Below, piece by piece: positions 40,639 to 48,885 of a stretch of 64,000 bases of DNA (positions within the stretch are counted from its first letter, which is position 1; each line of letters opens with the position of its first letter). Source of the DNA: Sandaracinaceae bacterium (GTDB lineage Bacteria > Myxococcota_A > Polyangia > Polyangiales > Sandaracinaceae); contig JAHBWG010000011.1 of assembly GCA_019637095.1 (NCBI GenBank), positions 1-64,000 on the forward strand, written 5' to 3'. The position numbers and the translations under genes are program-made. Below the pieces are notes generated by a model. The model was not told the origin of the DNA. It worked only from the letters and a program-made list of their open reading frames with translations, and did not search any database.

Positions 40639-41109
40639 CTACTCCGCGCCGACGCCGTAGCGGCGCGCGTCGGTGCGGCTGACCGTGCCCTCGGCGGCGA
40701 TGGCGGCGTTGCGGTAGCTGAAGATGAGCTGGGTCGGATCGTTCGTCTGGCGCAGCGAGACCTGCGCGCCGTTCGGGCAGCGCTCGTGGCCGAAGCGCAC
40801 GTGCTCCTGCAGCTCCATCGACGGCGAGTCGAACGCGGACATGCAGTGCCACACGCCCGAGCAGCCGATCGCGCCGTACTCGAAGGTCCCGCACTGCCCG
40901 GCGTTGTCCGCCGTGATCGTGAGGGTGACGTCCATCTGCTGCGGCGCGCCGGGCAGCGACGACGACACGCGCGCGAGCCCGCGCCAGTGGCCGGAGTAGT
41001 GGTCGGCCCGCTGCGCGACGACGACTTGCCGCGGGGGCGGCTCCTGGCGAGAGCCGCACGCGAGGAGGGACGCGCCGAGCGCGCACACGAGCAGGATTCG
41101 GTTCGTCAT
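40639..41109 (-). CDS. Small lipoprotein, unknown
   Basis: A 156-residue protein. Signal peptide MTNRILLVCALGASLLAC has its lipid-attachment Cys at 18. The mature part has beta segments (HWRGLARVSSSLPGAPQQMD, VTLTITADN) and four Cys that could form two disulfides (CGTFEYGAIGC, WHC, HERC). It resembles small lipocalin-like or immunity-type lipoproteins only in general pattern. Monocistronic; convergent with the small barrel protein gene. Confidence 0.65.
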   Translation of the reverse strand: MTNRILLVCALGASLLACGSRQEPPPRQVVVAQRADHYSGHWRGLARVSSSLPGAPQQMDVTLTITADNAGQCGTFEYGAIGCSGVWHCMSAFDSPSMELQEHVRFGHERCPNGAQVSLRQTNDPTQLIFSYRNAAIAAEGTVSRTDARRYGVGAE

Positions 41110-41164
41110 GGGCCGGGAGAGTACCGCAGGCGGGCTGGTCATCGATCGATCCTTTCGCGAGCCG

Positions 41165-41755
41165 TCAGAGGGGCAGCGACGAGCTGGTCACGTGCGCGAA
41201 CTCGGTCAGCCCCAGGGTGTACGGCGCGCCGCTCCCCGCGAAGACACCCACCCAGATCTGGTAGGTGCCGGGGGCCCAGGCGCCGGTGAGCCTCGGGTCG
41301 AAGTTGTCGCCGCTGTCGTCGTCGCAGCGGTAGGTGCCGTCCGGCGTCCGGATGACCAGCGTGGTGTCGCCCTCGCTGTGGGCCATGATGCTGAGCGAGC
41401 GGAAGTCGCTGCCGAGCATCAGCGTGTGCTGCGGCACGTTGGGGATGTTGCCGCGGCAGCTCGGGTCGAGCGTGCTCGCCGCCAGCGGACCGCCCGCGTT
41501 CCCGCTCACCGTGTGCGGGTCCGGCAGGAACCCGGAGCTCAGGTTGATCAGGCTGGTGGTGCCGGGCGCGGGCATCCCGGTGGGCGCGCCGGTCGGGGCG
41601 ATCTCCGGCGCGGGCGCGACGGGCGCGACCGGCGGCGGAGGAGGCGGCGGCGGCGGATCGTCGGTGCCGCCGCTGGAGCCGCAGGCGCAGGTGGCGATCA
41701 AGAGCGCAGCCGCGGCCGCGAGGCGGAGGGCACGAGCCCGCTTGGGGTTCTTCAT
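41165..41755 (-). CDS. Proline-linker lipoprotein with PPC-like domain
   Basis: A 196-residue protein with an export signal ending near LLIATCAC, where the lipidated residue may be either Cys 23 or 25. A linker of nine consecutive prolines and VAPVAPAPEIAPTG follows. The C-terminal domain 'DFRSLSIMAHSEGDTTLVIR...' with DDDSGDNFDPRLTGAWAPG and TYQIWVG is the prepeptidase (PPC-like) beta-sandwich pattern. Two conserved Cys (SCRG, YRCDDD) may pair. Surface-exposed lipoprotein; function unknown. Confidence 0.7.
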   Translation of the reverse strand: MKNPKRARALRLAAAAALLIATCACGSSGGTDDPPPPPPPPPVAPVAPAPEIAPTGAPTGMPAPGTTSLINLSSGFLPDPHTVSGNAGGPLAASTLDPSCRGNIPNVPQHTLMLGSDFRSLSIMAHSEGDTTLVIRTPDGTYRCDDDSGDNFDPRLTGAWAPGTYQIWVGVFAGSGAPYTLGLTEFAHVTSSSLPL

Positions 41756-41813
41756 GGGCGCGATGATGCCCACCTGCGCCCGCCGGGTAAAGCGTCGGGA
41801 GCGCGCGGCGAGC

Positions 41814-42779
41814 TCAACGCGCGAGCCCGGTCGCGCGCACCGTGCACCACGCGAGCGGATCGTCGGCGGGCGCGCTGCGCCGCGCCTCGACCTCGTCCAG
41901 CCGCGGGCGGTCGCGTCCCGCGAAGATCACCGAGCGCCGCGCGACGCCGCGGGCCGGGACGTCGAACGGCATCAGCCACGCCTCCGGCTCGCCCGGGAGG
42001 TTCACCGAGCGCAGCGCGCGGCGCTCGGCGTCGGTGAAGGTGGCTTGCGCGATCGAGCCCACGCGCATCGTGCGCTCGGTGTCGTTTCGCACCTCGAGCC
42101 ACACCCGGTGGCCGCCCTGGGGCAGGTGCGCGAGCGCGGGGCCCGCCCGCTCGACTCCGTCGACGCGCATGGTGAGCCCCGCGCACACGCCATCGAACGA
42201 AGGCGGCGGCGGCAGGTCCGGGGGCGGCGGCGGATCGGCGGGCGCGTCGCCCGGATCGCTCGGGCCGCTCGGGCCGCTCGGCGGCGACGGAGGGCTCGGC
42301 AGGCCGGGCAGGCCGGGCAGCGGGAGCGGCAGCGGGCCCGAGCCGGGCGGGCTGGCGCCTCCGCCGAGGATGCCCTCGGTGAGCGAGCGCAGCACCTCGC
42401 CGAGCGTCCCGCCGAGATCGCGCGCGAGGTCTCCGATCGCGCTCGACGGGAGCTCGCACTGCGGGATCGTGCGCGGCTCGGTCAGCGGGGCGCCCGTCCC
42501 GGGGCTCAGCGTCAGCGCGCCGGGCCCGCCCTCGCGGGGCATCGCGAGCGCGCACGAGTCCTCGCGCAGCGTGACGTCGTGGTCGCGCCCGATGACGAAC
42601 GCGACGTCGACCTCGCCCTCGACGACGCGCACCTCGCGGACCTCGCCGACGCGCACGCCCGAGACCAGCACCGGGCTGCCCTCGTCGAGGCCGGCGCCGT
42701 GGCTGACGCGCGCGTGGTGGGTCGTCTCGCAGCCCGCGGCGAGCGACAGGAGCGTGAGCCCGAGGATGGAGGATCGCAC
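41814..42779 (-). CDS. MCE/MlaD-like lipoprotein
   Basis: A 321-residue protein from GTG 42779, whose lipobox LAAGC puts the lipidated Cys near 17. Residues about 28-80 match the MCE barrel of MlaD proteins ('GLDEGSPVLVSGVRVGEVRE', VDVAFVIGRDHDVTLREDS). MlaD normally sits in a ring with MlaFEB and moves phospholipids; here a single MCE unit is lipid-tethered, with no mla genes nearby. The C-terminal half has a Pro/Gly-rich linker (GLPGLPSPPSPPSGPSGP) and a beta domain with two Cys. A TTG at 42815 is possible but offers no better signal peptide. Confidence 0.72.
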   Translation of the reverse strand: MRSSILGLTLLSLAAGCETTHHARVSHGAGLDEGSPVLVSGVRVGEVREVRVVEGEVDVAFVIGRDHDVTLREDSCALAMPREGGPGALTLSPGTGAPLTEPRTIPQCELPSSAIGDLARDLGGTLGEVLRSLTEGILGGGASPPGSGPLPLPLPGLPGLPSPPSPPSGPSGPSDPGDAPADPPPPPDLPPPPSFDGVCAGLTMRVDGVERAGPALAHLPQGGHRVWLEVRNDTERTMRVGSIAQATFTDAERRALRSVNLPGEPEAWLMPFDVPARGVARRSVIFAGRDRPRLDEVEARRSAPADDPLAWCTVRATGLAR

Positions 42780-42831
42780 GGCGCCCAGTACACGCGGGGA
42801 CGCGCTTTCATTCAACTGCTACGTTCGCGCG

Positions 42832-43998
42832 ATGCCTCGCTATCCGAAGACCGCAGAGAGCGCCTCGGGCCTGAGCGATCGCGTGTTCAGCCGCCTCGCC
42901 GCGCGCGCCAAGGGGCGGGCGGGCGTCCACCCGCTGCACGTCGGCGACACCTACCTCGAGCCGCTCGAGGTCGCCCGCGCGGAGGCGCAGCGGACCGAGG
43001 CGCACCCGCGCCTGCACAACTACGCGCCGGTGCAGGGGCAACCCGAGCTGCTCGATGCGATCTGCGCGCACCTCGGCCGGCGCGGCGACCAGCTCGTCGA
43101 CCGCGAGACGGTGCAGGTCACGAGCGGCGCGACGGCGGGCCTCTCCGTCGTCGCCGAGGCGCTCCTCGAACCGGGCGACGAGGTGTTGTTGCCCGCGCCG
43201 TTCTGGCCGCTGATCCGCGGCATCGTGAACAAGCGCGGCGCGCGCGCGGTGGAGGTCCCGTTCTTCGATCGCGTGGCCGACGACGACTTCGACGCCGAGG
43301 CCGCGCTCGAGGCGCGCGTCACCGAGCGGACCGCGGCCATCTACGTCAACACGCCCCACAACCCGACGGGGGTGATCCTGCCGGACCGCGTCGTCGCGGC
43401 GATCGCCGCGGTCGCCGAGCGCCACGGCCTGTGGATCCTCGCCGACGAGGTCTACGAGGAGCTCTACTTCGGCGGCGCGCCGCCGACGCCGGTCTGGGCG
43501 CGCGCGGACTACCAGACGCGCTGCGTCGCGGTGCACTCGGTCTCCAAGGGCTACGGGCTCGCGGGCGCGCGCGTGGGCTGGGCGCACGGGCCGCACGAGG
43601 CGATGGAGGCGATCCGCGGCGTCCAGACGTTCTCGACCTACTGCGCGCCGCGGCCGATGCAGCTCGGCGCGGCGCGCGCGCTCGTCGAGGGGGGGGCGTG
43701 GCTCCGCGAGGCGCGGCGGCTCTACGAGCGCGCGGCCCACCTGACCGCGGACGCGCTCGGGATCGCGCGCCCGAGCGGCGGGACGTTCGTGTTCTTCGAC
43801 GTCTCCGCGCGGCTGCGCGACGGCGAAGACACGCTGGGCTTGCTCGAGCGCTGCCTCGAGGCGGGCGTGCTCCTGACGCCAGGAGCCGCGTCCGGGACGG
43901 ACTACGGCTGCTGGGTCCGGCTGTGCTTCACCTCGGTGCCGCCCGCCGATCTCGAGGACGCGCTCGCGCGCATCGCGCCGATCGTCGGGCGGCGTTGA
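42832..43998 (+). CDS. PLP-dependent class I/II aminotransferase
   Basis: A 388-residue fold-type I aminotransferase. It has NYAPVQGQPELLDAI, VTSGATAGL, the substrate/PLP segment NTPHNPTGV, the PLP-phenol Asp/Tyr region 'ILADEVYEEL', the Schiff-base lysine K239 in HSVSKGYGLAGARVG, and a late carboxylate-binding Arg in CWVRLCFTS. It could transaminate aspartate, an aromatic or another amino acid; sequence alone does not decide. Divergent from the MCE-like gene, with 52 bp between. Confidence 0.9.
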   Translation: MPRYPKTAESASGLSDRVFSRLAARAKGRAGVHPLHVGDTYLEPLEVARAEAQRTEAHPRLHNYAPVQGQPELLDAICAHLGRRGDQLVDRETVQVTSGATAGLSVVAEALLEPGDEVLLPAPFWPLIRGIVNKRGARAVEVPFFDRVADDDFDAEAALEARVTERTAAIYVNTPHNPTGVILPDRVVAAIAAVAERHGLWILADEVYEELYFGGAPPTPVWARADYQTRCVAVHSVSKGYGLAGARVGWAHGPHEAMEAIRGVQTFSTYCAPRPMQLGAARALVEGGAWLREARRLYERAAHLTADALGIARPSGGTFVFFDVSARLRDGEDTLGLLERCLEAGVLLTPGAASGTDYGCWVRLCFTSVPPADLEDALARIAPIVGRR

Positions 43999-44005
43999 GG
44001 TCCGC

Positions 44006-44341
44006 TCAGGCCTGCGCCGCCCAGAGGTTGCAGAAGCCGTCCGGGTGGATGGGGCCCTGCACGACCTGGCAGCTGCCGCACGCGTTCGCCGCGCCCGCCG
44101 TGAAGAACCGACAGTTGTTGCACTTGCGGTCGGCGTGAGGGGAGGCGTCGGTGTACGCCTGCGACTCGCGCGTCGTGACGGCGGCCGGGGCGAGCCCCGT
44201 CGTGTCGGTGCAGGTCAGCGCACCGCCGCCGCCGCCCTCTTCCCCGCAGGCGAGCAGCGCCGCCGGGGCGACGAAGGCTGCGCCGAGCACGGCGAGGGTG
44301 CGACGACCGGCCTCGCGCCGGCTCATCTTCGCGTCGTTCAT
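44006..44341 (-). CDS. High-potential iron-sulfur protein (HiPIP) with Tat-type signal
   Basis: A 111-residue precursor. The N-terminal SRREAGRRTLAVLGAA is Tat-like, with twin arginines before a hydrophobic core. The mature HiPIP part (about 65-111) has the cluster cysteines C74 and C77 (CNNC), C91 and C104 with the typical 'GPIHPDGFCNLW' ending; C88 is extra. It should carry a [4Fe-4S] cluster and transfer electrons in the periplasm. The ATG at 44341 is best supported; the next in-frame ATG starts MSRRE. It is convergent with the aminotransferase gene (7-bp gap). Confidence 0.88.
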   Translation of the reverse strand: MNDAKMSRREAGRRTLAVLGAAFVAPAALLACGEEGGGGGALTCTDTTGLAPAAVTTRESQAYTDASPHADRKCNNCRFFTAGAANACGSCQVVQGPIHPDGFCNLWAAQA

Positions 44342-44478
44342 TCCAGTCTCCTCCTTCGGGGGGCGAGTGCCCCCGCATGCGTCTTCGCTCGTGGGGTCGC
44401 AGGCCCCCCGCGTCCAGCGGCCGGCGCGGATCATGGCAGAGACGTCGCCGGCGCACGACCTTTGCAGCAGCGACGCGC

Positions 44479-45099
44479 ATGGGCCAGCGAGCGAGCGCGA
44501 TCCGCGAAGTCCGGCGCCGCCTCCCGGAGGAGGTCGCCGCCTGGCTCCTCCCGTTCGGCGACGATCTCCCCACCGCGTGGCGGGCGTGTCCGCGGGCGGA
44601 TTGGCTGATCCACCTCGCGCTCCACGTCGGCGTCGGCCGCACGAGCCTGGTCCACGCGACCGCGGAGCTCGTCAGCGCCGCGGTCGCCGCGCGGCGGGTG
44701 CCCGATCTGCGCGTGAACCGCGCGCTCGTGACGACGCTGCGCTGGCTCGGAGGGCGCGCGACGGGCGGCGACGCGTGGGCGGCCGGCTTCGCCGCGACCG
44801 ACGTCGCGATGGGCCTCGAGGATCCGCGGGACGTCGCGGCGGCGCGCGCGGCCGGCTGCCTCGCGTTCGCGTGCGACGACGAGGCGGATCCGGGCTTCTA
44901 CGCGCACCGCGCCTACGCGGCGGTCGCGGCCGCGCACGCGACGGACGCGCTCGGCGAGCGCTACGACGCGGTCGCGCGCCTGCGCGACTACCTCCCGCTC
45001 TCGATGGTGCTCGACCGCATCGCCGAGTGGCCGACGCCGACCCCGCGCCGCCGGCTGCCGACGCCGATCGAGCCGACGCCGAACCCGTTCGTGCGCTGA
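44479..45099 (+). CDS. Conserved helical protein, unknown
   Basis: A 206-residue protein, almost wholly alpha-helical, with no signal or transmembrane segment. Distinct blocks are 'LPEEVAAWLLPFGDDLPTAW', LIHLALHVGVGRTSLVHA and the Pro/Thr-rich tail PTPTPRRRLPTPIEPTPNPFV. I do not recognise a family. The ATG at 44479 is chosen because earlier residues are Arg-rich and unconserved. Same direction as the DUF482-like gene, 57 bp apart. Confidence 0.65.
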   Translation: MGQRASAIREVRRRLPEEVAAWLLPFGDDLPTAWRACPRADWLIHLALHVGVGRTSLVHATAELVSAAVAARRVPDLRVNRALVTTLRWLGGRATGGDAWAAGFAATDVAMGLEDPRDVAAARAAGCLAFACDDEADPGFYAHRAYAAVAAAHATDALGERYDAVARLRDYLPLSMVLDRIAEWPTPTPRRRLPTPIEPTPNPFVR

Positions 45100-45156
45100 G
45101 GGCCGCGCGGTTTCGCGTGGCCGCGAGCCCAACCCGGCTCTAGAGCACGGCAGCGG

Positions 45157-46296
45157 ATGGATCTGCGGATCGAGCTTCACGGGAGCCTCGCGGCGATCGA
45201 GGCGGGCGCGTGGGACGCGCTCGCCGGGGACGACGACCCGTTCGTCGAGCACGCGTTCCTGCGCGCCCTCGAGACGTCGGGGAGCGTCGGCGAGGACGCC
45301 GGGTGGCTGCCCGTCCACGTCACCGTCTGGGACGGCGCCCGGCTCGTCGGCGCGCTGCCGCTCTACGCGAAGGACCACAGCTGGGGCGAGTACATCTTCG
45401 ACTTCGCCTGGGCGCGCGCCGCCGCGCAGGCGGGCCTCGCGTACTACCCGAAGCTCGTCGCGATGGCGCCGTTCACGCCCGCGACCGGCCGGCGCTTCCT
45501 GACGGCGCCCGGGACGGACGAGGACGCGGTGACCGAGGCGCTGATCGCGGGCGCGCGCGCCGCCGCGGACGAGCTCGGCGCCTCGTCGATCCACCTCTTG
45601 TTCCTCACCGCGAAGGAGCGGGACCGCGCGGTCGCGCTCGGGCTGCGGCCGCGGCTGTCCATGCAGTTCCACTGGGACGACGACGGCTACGCGACGTTCG
45701 ACGACTACCTCGCGCGCTTCCGCGCCGCCAAGCGCAAGCAGGTGAAGAAGGAGCGCCGCGCCGTCGCGCAGAGCGGGCTCGACGTGCGCGTGCTCGAGGG
45801 CCCCGCGCTCGGCGACGCGGAGTGGACCGCCCTCGCGCGCTTCTACCGGGCCAACTGCCACGCCCACGGCTCCTACCCGTACCTGCGGCCCGCGTTCTTC
45901 GCCGAGCTGCGCGCGCACCACGCGCACCGCGTGCTGGCCGTGGTGGCGTTCGAGCAGGGCGAGCCCGTCGCCGCGTCGCTCAACTTCCAGAAGGGCCGCC
46001 ATCTCTACGGCCGCTACTGGGGCGCCCGCGAGCACCACGAGCACCTGCACTTCGAGCTCTGCTACTACCGCCTCATCGAGCACGCCATCGCGCGCGGCCT
46101 CACCCACTTCGAGGCGGGCGCGCAGGGCTACCACAAGCTCCAGCGCGGCCTCGTCCCGGCGGAGGTCCACTCCGCCCACTGGATCCGCGAGCCGGCGCTC
46201 GACCGCGCGGTGGCCGAGTTCCTTCCGTCCGAGGCGTTCAGCGTCCGCGCGGACATCGCGCACCTCGCCGAGCGCGCGCCCTTCCACCGGGGCTGA
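45157..46296 (+). CDS. DUF482/FemAB-like GNAT N-acyltransferase
   Basis: A 379-residue protein related to the DUF482 (COG3146) 'peptidogalycan' family, a double-GNAT fold similar to FemAB. Characteristic blocks are DPFVEHAFLRALETSGSV, 'GALPLYAKDHSWGEYIFDFAW', YPKLVAMAPFTPATGRR, the repeat FRAAKRKQVKKERRAV and 'HFEAGAQGYHKLQRGL'. The family probably transfers an acyl or aminoacyl group, substrate unknown, in the cytoplasm. ATG 45157. Confidence 0.87.
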   Translation: MDLRIELHGSLAAIEAGAWDALAGDDDPFVEHAFLRALETSGSVGEDAGWLPVHVTVWDGARLVGALPLYAKDHSWGEYIFDFAWARAAAQAGLAYYPKLVAMAPFTPATGRRFLTAPGTDEDAVTEALIAGARAAADELGASSIHLLFLTAKERDRAVALGLRPRLSMQFHWDDDGYATFDDYLARFRAAKRKQVKKERRAVAQSGLDVRVLEGPALGDAEWTALARFYRANCHAHGSYPYLRPAFFAELRAHHAHRVLAVVAFEQGEPVAASLNFQKGRHLYGRYWGAREHHEHLHFELCYYRLIEHAIARGLTHFEAGAQGYHKLQRGLVPAEVHSAHWIREPALDRAVAEFLPSEAFSVRADIAHLAERAPFHRG

Positions 46297-46344
46297 CGAG
46301 ATCATCGCGATCGGCGCCGCGATCGCCTACGATGGGGCGGTCGA

Positions 46345-47514
46345 ATGAGCCGGGACAAGCCAGGCAAGATCATCGCCGGGCGATACGAGCTGCTGGAGCC
46401 CGCGGGGGAAGGCGGCATGGCGATCGTCTGGCGCGCGAAGCTGATCGGCGCGGGGAAGTTCGCGCGCCCCGTCGCCGTGAAGCGCATCCACGCGGCCAAG
46501 GGCGCGGACAACCACTTCGTCTCGCTCTTCGAAGAGGAGGCGCGCGTCGGCGCGGGGCTCTCGCACCCGAACATCGTCCAGATCGTCGACTTCGGCGTCG
46601 ACGACGCGGGCGACTACTTCCTCGTGATGGAGTGGATCGAGGGGCTCGACTTCCACCACTGGGTGCGCTCGTTCCCGCGCGGGCTCGAGCTCACGCCGTG
46701 GCCGCTCGTGACGGCGATCGGCATCGAGGTCTGCCGCGGGCTCGGCGCCGCGCACGAGCGCGTGACGGAGGAGGGCGAGCTGAGCCCGATCATCCACCGC
46801 GACGTGAGCCCGTCGAACATCCTGCTCGGCACGAACGGCACCGTGAAGGTGACGGACTTCGGGCTCGCGCGCGCGATGGACCGCGCGTCGATGACGCGGC
46901 CCAACGTCATCAAGGGCAAGCTCGCGTACTGCGCGCCGGAGCTGATCATCGGCGCGAAGGCGAGCCCGCACTCGGATCTGTTCGCCGCCGGCGTCGTGCT
47001 CTGGGAGGCGCTCGCGCAGCAGCGCCTGTTCACCGGCAAGAACGACCTCGAGGTGCTCCTGAGCGTGCGCAAGGGCGAGGTCACGCGGCTCGAGGAGCTG
47101 CGCAACGACGTGCCCGCGCCGCTCGCGATGGCGATCCATACCGCGCTCGAGCCGGAGCCGGCGAACCGCTTCGAGAGCGCCCGCGCGATGGCCCGCGCGC
47201 TCTCCGCGATCCTGCACCAGCACCCCGAGCCGGTGGACGCGGAGCCGCTCGGCAAGAGCGTGCGCGCGGCGCGCGAGCGGCTCGGGATGAACCGCCAGGC
47301 GCGCGCGAGCCAGGAGTCGGGTCCCGTGGCCGACCCGAGCTCGGTGGACCTCAGCCTCAGCGACGTCGAGCTCGTCGGCGACAGCCAGCCGCCGATCTCG
47401 GTGCAGACGAGCGAGCCGCTGCGCGGCCTCTGGTCGGACGAGGACGACGCGGACGACGGCAAGGCGCTCCCCGACCGCTCGGCCTCGTTCGAGCTGGTCC
47501 GCAAGAAGCCTTGA
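46345..47514 (+). CDS. Soluble Ser/Thr protein kinase (HRDVSPSN variant)
   Basis: A 389-residue kinase without a transmembrane helix. GEGGMA loop (21-26), K46, HRDVSPSN (HRD 151-153) with Ser where Lys is usual (HRDLKPEN), DFG 171-173 and a CAPE-type activation-loop end. The HRDxSPSN variant is frequent in myxobacterial kinases and still keeps the catalytic Asp. The C-terminal 100 residues are a disordered acidic region (SDEDDADD, DLSLSDVELVGDSQPP). The 3' end of this gene is duplicated at 53573-54004, with an internal deletion there. Confidence 0.92.
   Translation: MSRDKPGKIIAGRYELLEPAGEGGMAIVWRAKLIGAGKFARPVAVKRIHAAKGADNHFVSLFEEEARVGAGLSHPNIVQIVDFGVDDAGDYFLVMEWIEGLDFHHWVRSFPRGLELTPWPLVTAIGIEVCRGLGAAHERVTEEGELSPIIHRDVSPSNILLGTNGTVKVTDFGLARAMDRASMTRPNVIKGKLAYCAPELIIGAKASPHSDLFAAGVVLWEALAQQRLFTGKNDLEVLLSVRKGEVTRLEELRNDVPAPLAMAIHTALEPEPANRFESARAMARALSAILHQHPEPVDAEPLGKSVRAARERLGMNRQARASQESGPVADPSSVDLSLSDVELVGDSQPPISVQTSEPLRGLWSDEDDADDGKALPDRSASFELVRKKP
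46662..46721 (+). repeat. Kinase-internal segment matched by the rearranged copy
   Basis: These 60 bp recur at 53573-53632 with one mismatch seen (GAGCTCACG against GAGCGCACG). In the second copy this segment is joined directly to the counterpart of 47209, so 487 bp of kinase sequence (46722-47208) are missing there. Confidence 0.85.
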
Positions 47515-47581
47515 CGGCTGCGGTGGGCCGCTCGGCCAACTCAGCTCCCGCCGCCCTTGCTGCGGGATCGGGACGATCGCG
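47209..47581 (+). repeat. Direct repeat copy 1 (kinase 3' end and flank)
   Basis: Near-identical to 53633-54004. It covers the kinase C-terminus, stop codon and about 67 bp beyond. The differences noticed were a G/C in 'GAGCC(G/C)CTG', C/T just after the stop, and one C lost from a CCC run in copy 2. Past 47581 the two copies share nothing obvious. The 46 bp after the stop correspond to the 3' end of the gene now at 53965-54798. Confidence 0.88.
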
Positions 47582-47681
47582 GCAGCCTCGCGCGCGCGTC
47601 GGCGAGTCGCGTCCACTGCTTCGTCCGCGTCATGCCGGTCCAGACGACCGAGGCCGAGCGCGCCCGCGCCGGGAAGACTTG

Positions 47682-47894
47682 ATGACGTTCGCCGCCCAGG
47701 AGACGCGCGGCCGGCCCGAGGCCGAGGTCTGCTCGGACCACGTCGTCCAGACGATCGCCACGATGGCCGGCCCCAAGGATCTGATCGTGCTCGGGCTGCC
47801 GCTCCAGCGGGGCCACCGGTCGCTCGGTCGTGTCGCGGTGCAGATCGCGGCGCGCACCGAGGCCGCGACCCTGATGATCAGCCACGAGGCATGA
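47682..47894 (+). pseudogene. Fragment resembling the C-terminus of a universal-stress/antiporter protein
   Basis: A 70-residue open stretch from ATG 47682. 'DLIVLGLPLQRGHRSLGRVA' and AARTEAATLMISHE are the end of the UspA-like nucleotide-binding fold (VxGxPxxR...G.VA..I...T...L). Full Usp domains have about 140 residues, and the upstream reading frame is Arg-rich and unrelated. It is therefore most likely a truncated remnant, though a GGGAAG box upstream would allow translation. Confidence 0.45.
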
Positions 47895-48144
47895 CCCGCG
47901 ATGCATCAGCCGCGATCCCGGGGCGACCACGGGCCAACTGATCAGGCACCCAGTCGTAGCGGTTGCCGGTCCACTGCCAGTAGCCCCCTGCCCACATGTA
48001 CCCAGGTCCCGGCGCCACGTCGACCATCTGGACGTAGGGAGCCGGTCGCGGGACCCTCGACGAGTAGACGATCCCCCCGCCGCAGCTCGGCAGGACCAAC
48101 AACGCGAGCGCCAGCGCGAACAGCGCGAACGCGAGCTTGTTCAT
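47878..48144 (-). CDS. Short YXWQ/WxxGxW-repeat lipoprotein, 3' end aberrant
   Basis: An 88-residue precursor. Signal MNKLAFALFALALALLVLPSC has its lipobox Cys at 21. The mature core GPGYMWAGGYWQWTGNRYDW is a single YXWQ-type repeat as in BcpO-related proteins. After WVPDQ the expected Trp/Pro-rich end is replaced by an unrelated tail that overlaps the convergent Usp-like fragment by 17 bp. This suggests the 3' end was cut by a rearrangement near 47.94 kb. Confidence 0.6.
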   Translation of the reverse strand: MNKLAFALFALALALLVLPSCGGGIVYSSRVPRPAPYVQMVDVAPGPGYMWAGGYWQWTGNRYDWVPDQLARGRPGIAADASRVMPRG

Positions 48145-48196
48145 GCCCGTGAGGTGTGCGCCAGCTCGCGGGGGGCAACCTGTAGCGCCGCGTGCG

Positions 48197-48856
48197 TCAC
48201 GGATCGCGCCGACACGTGGCATCGGACACGCAGAGCGGCGCTCGCAGACCGCCGACGAGCCGACCGGACCCGCCTCCCTCGAAGCCTGGGCGCAGATCGA
48301 CATCATCGAACCGAAGGACCGCGAAGCCGTCCTCGTACCCCAGCTCGACCGACCCGCCAACGCTCGACCATTGGGCATGGACGCACCGTGCATCGGGTCC
48401 ACACACTCGGATGACGGCCGCCCGCATTCCCAGCTCGGGTGAGACCGCGAAGTCGATCACGGGGTAGGAGCCTGGAGGGGGCTCGTCGCTCCGCGCCTCG
48501 TCGTATACCGTGACCCCGACGGACGCGCCGTCCGGCGGCGGCTCGCACCGCTCCGCGAGGTCGCACAAAGCGAGGTCGTCACGCTCGGTCGCCACGACCT
48601 GCAGTCTGCCCCCCAACAGCGGTTCCGTAAACAGAACCCACACCGCATCGCGAGTCCTGAACAGGGAGCGTCCTTCGATGATCACCTCTGCACACTCCTC
48701 GTCCAAGCACCCTATGACCAACGCTCCGTCACCGAAGGCCCCGTCAGAGGGTGCTCCGGACTCTGCTCCGTTACCTGCGTCGATCGACGGGTCAAGAGAG
48801 CATGCGGCGAGGGCGGCAGCGACAACGAGCGTACCGCATCGCACCATCTCACCCAT
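48197..48856 (-). CDS. Lipoprotein, unknown
   Basis: A 219-residue protein from ATG 48856 (ATG 48847 also possible). Lipobox ALAAC places the Cys near 19, followed by a Gly/Ala/Asp linker. The mature domain has about eight Cys in spaced pairs (CLDEEC, CDLAERC, CGPDARC, CVSDATC) and beta segments (DAVWVLFTEPLLGGRLQVVA). I recognise no family. Codon use is less G/C-biased than in the flanking genes, which fits location in a recently acquired stretch. Confidence 0.65.
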   Translation of the reverse strand: MGEMVRCGTLVVAAALAACSLDPSIDAGNGAESGAPSDGAFGDGALVIGCLDEECAEVIIEGRSLFRTRDAVWVLFTEPLLGGRLQVVATERDDLALCDLAERCEPPPDGASVGVTVYDEARSDEPPPGSYPVIDFAVSPELGMRAAVIRVCGPDARCVHAQWSSVGGSVELGYEDGFAVLRFDDVDLRPGFEGGGSGRLVGGLRAPLCVSDATCRRDP

Positions 48857-48885
48857 AGAGCACGAGTCGCGGCGCATGAGCACGC

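Noticed and set aside
44342-44478. Possible terminator or regulatory RNA between HiPIP and the next gene
   Set aside because: No stable hairpin followed by a T run could be defended in this G/C-rich spacer.
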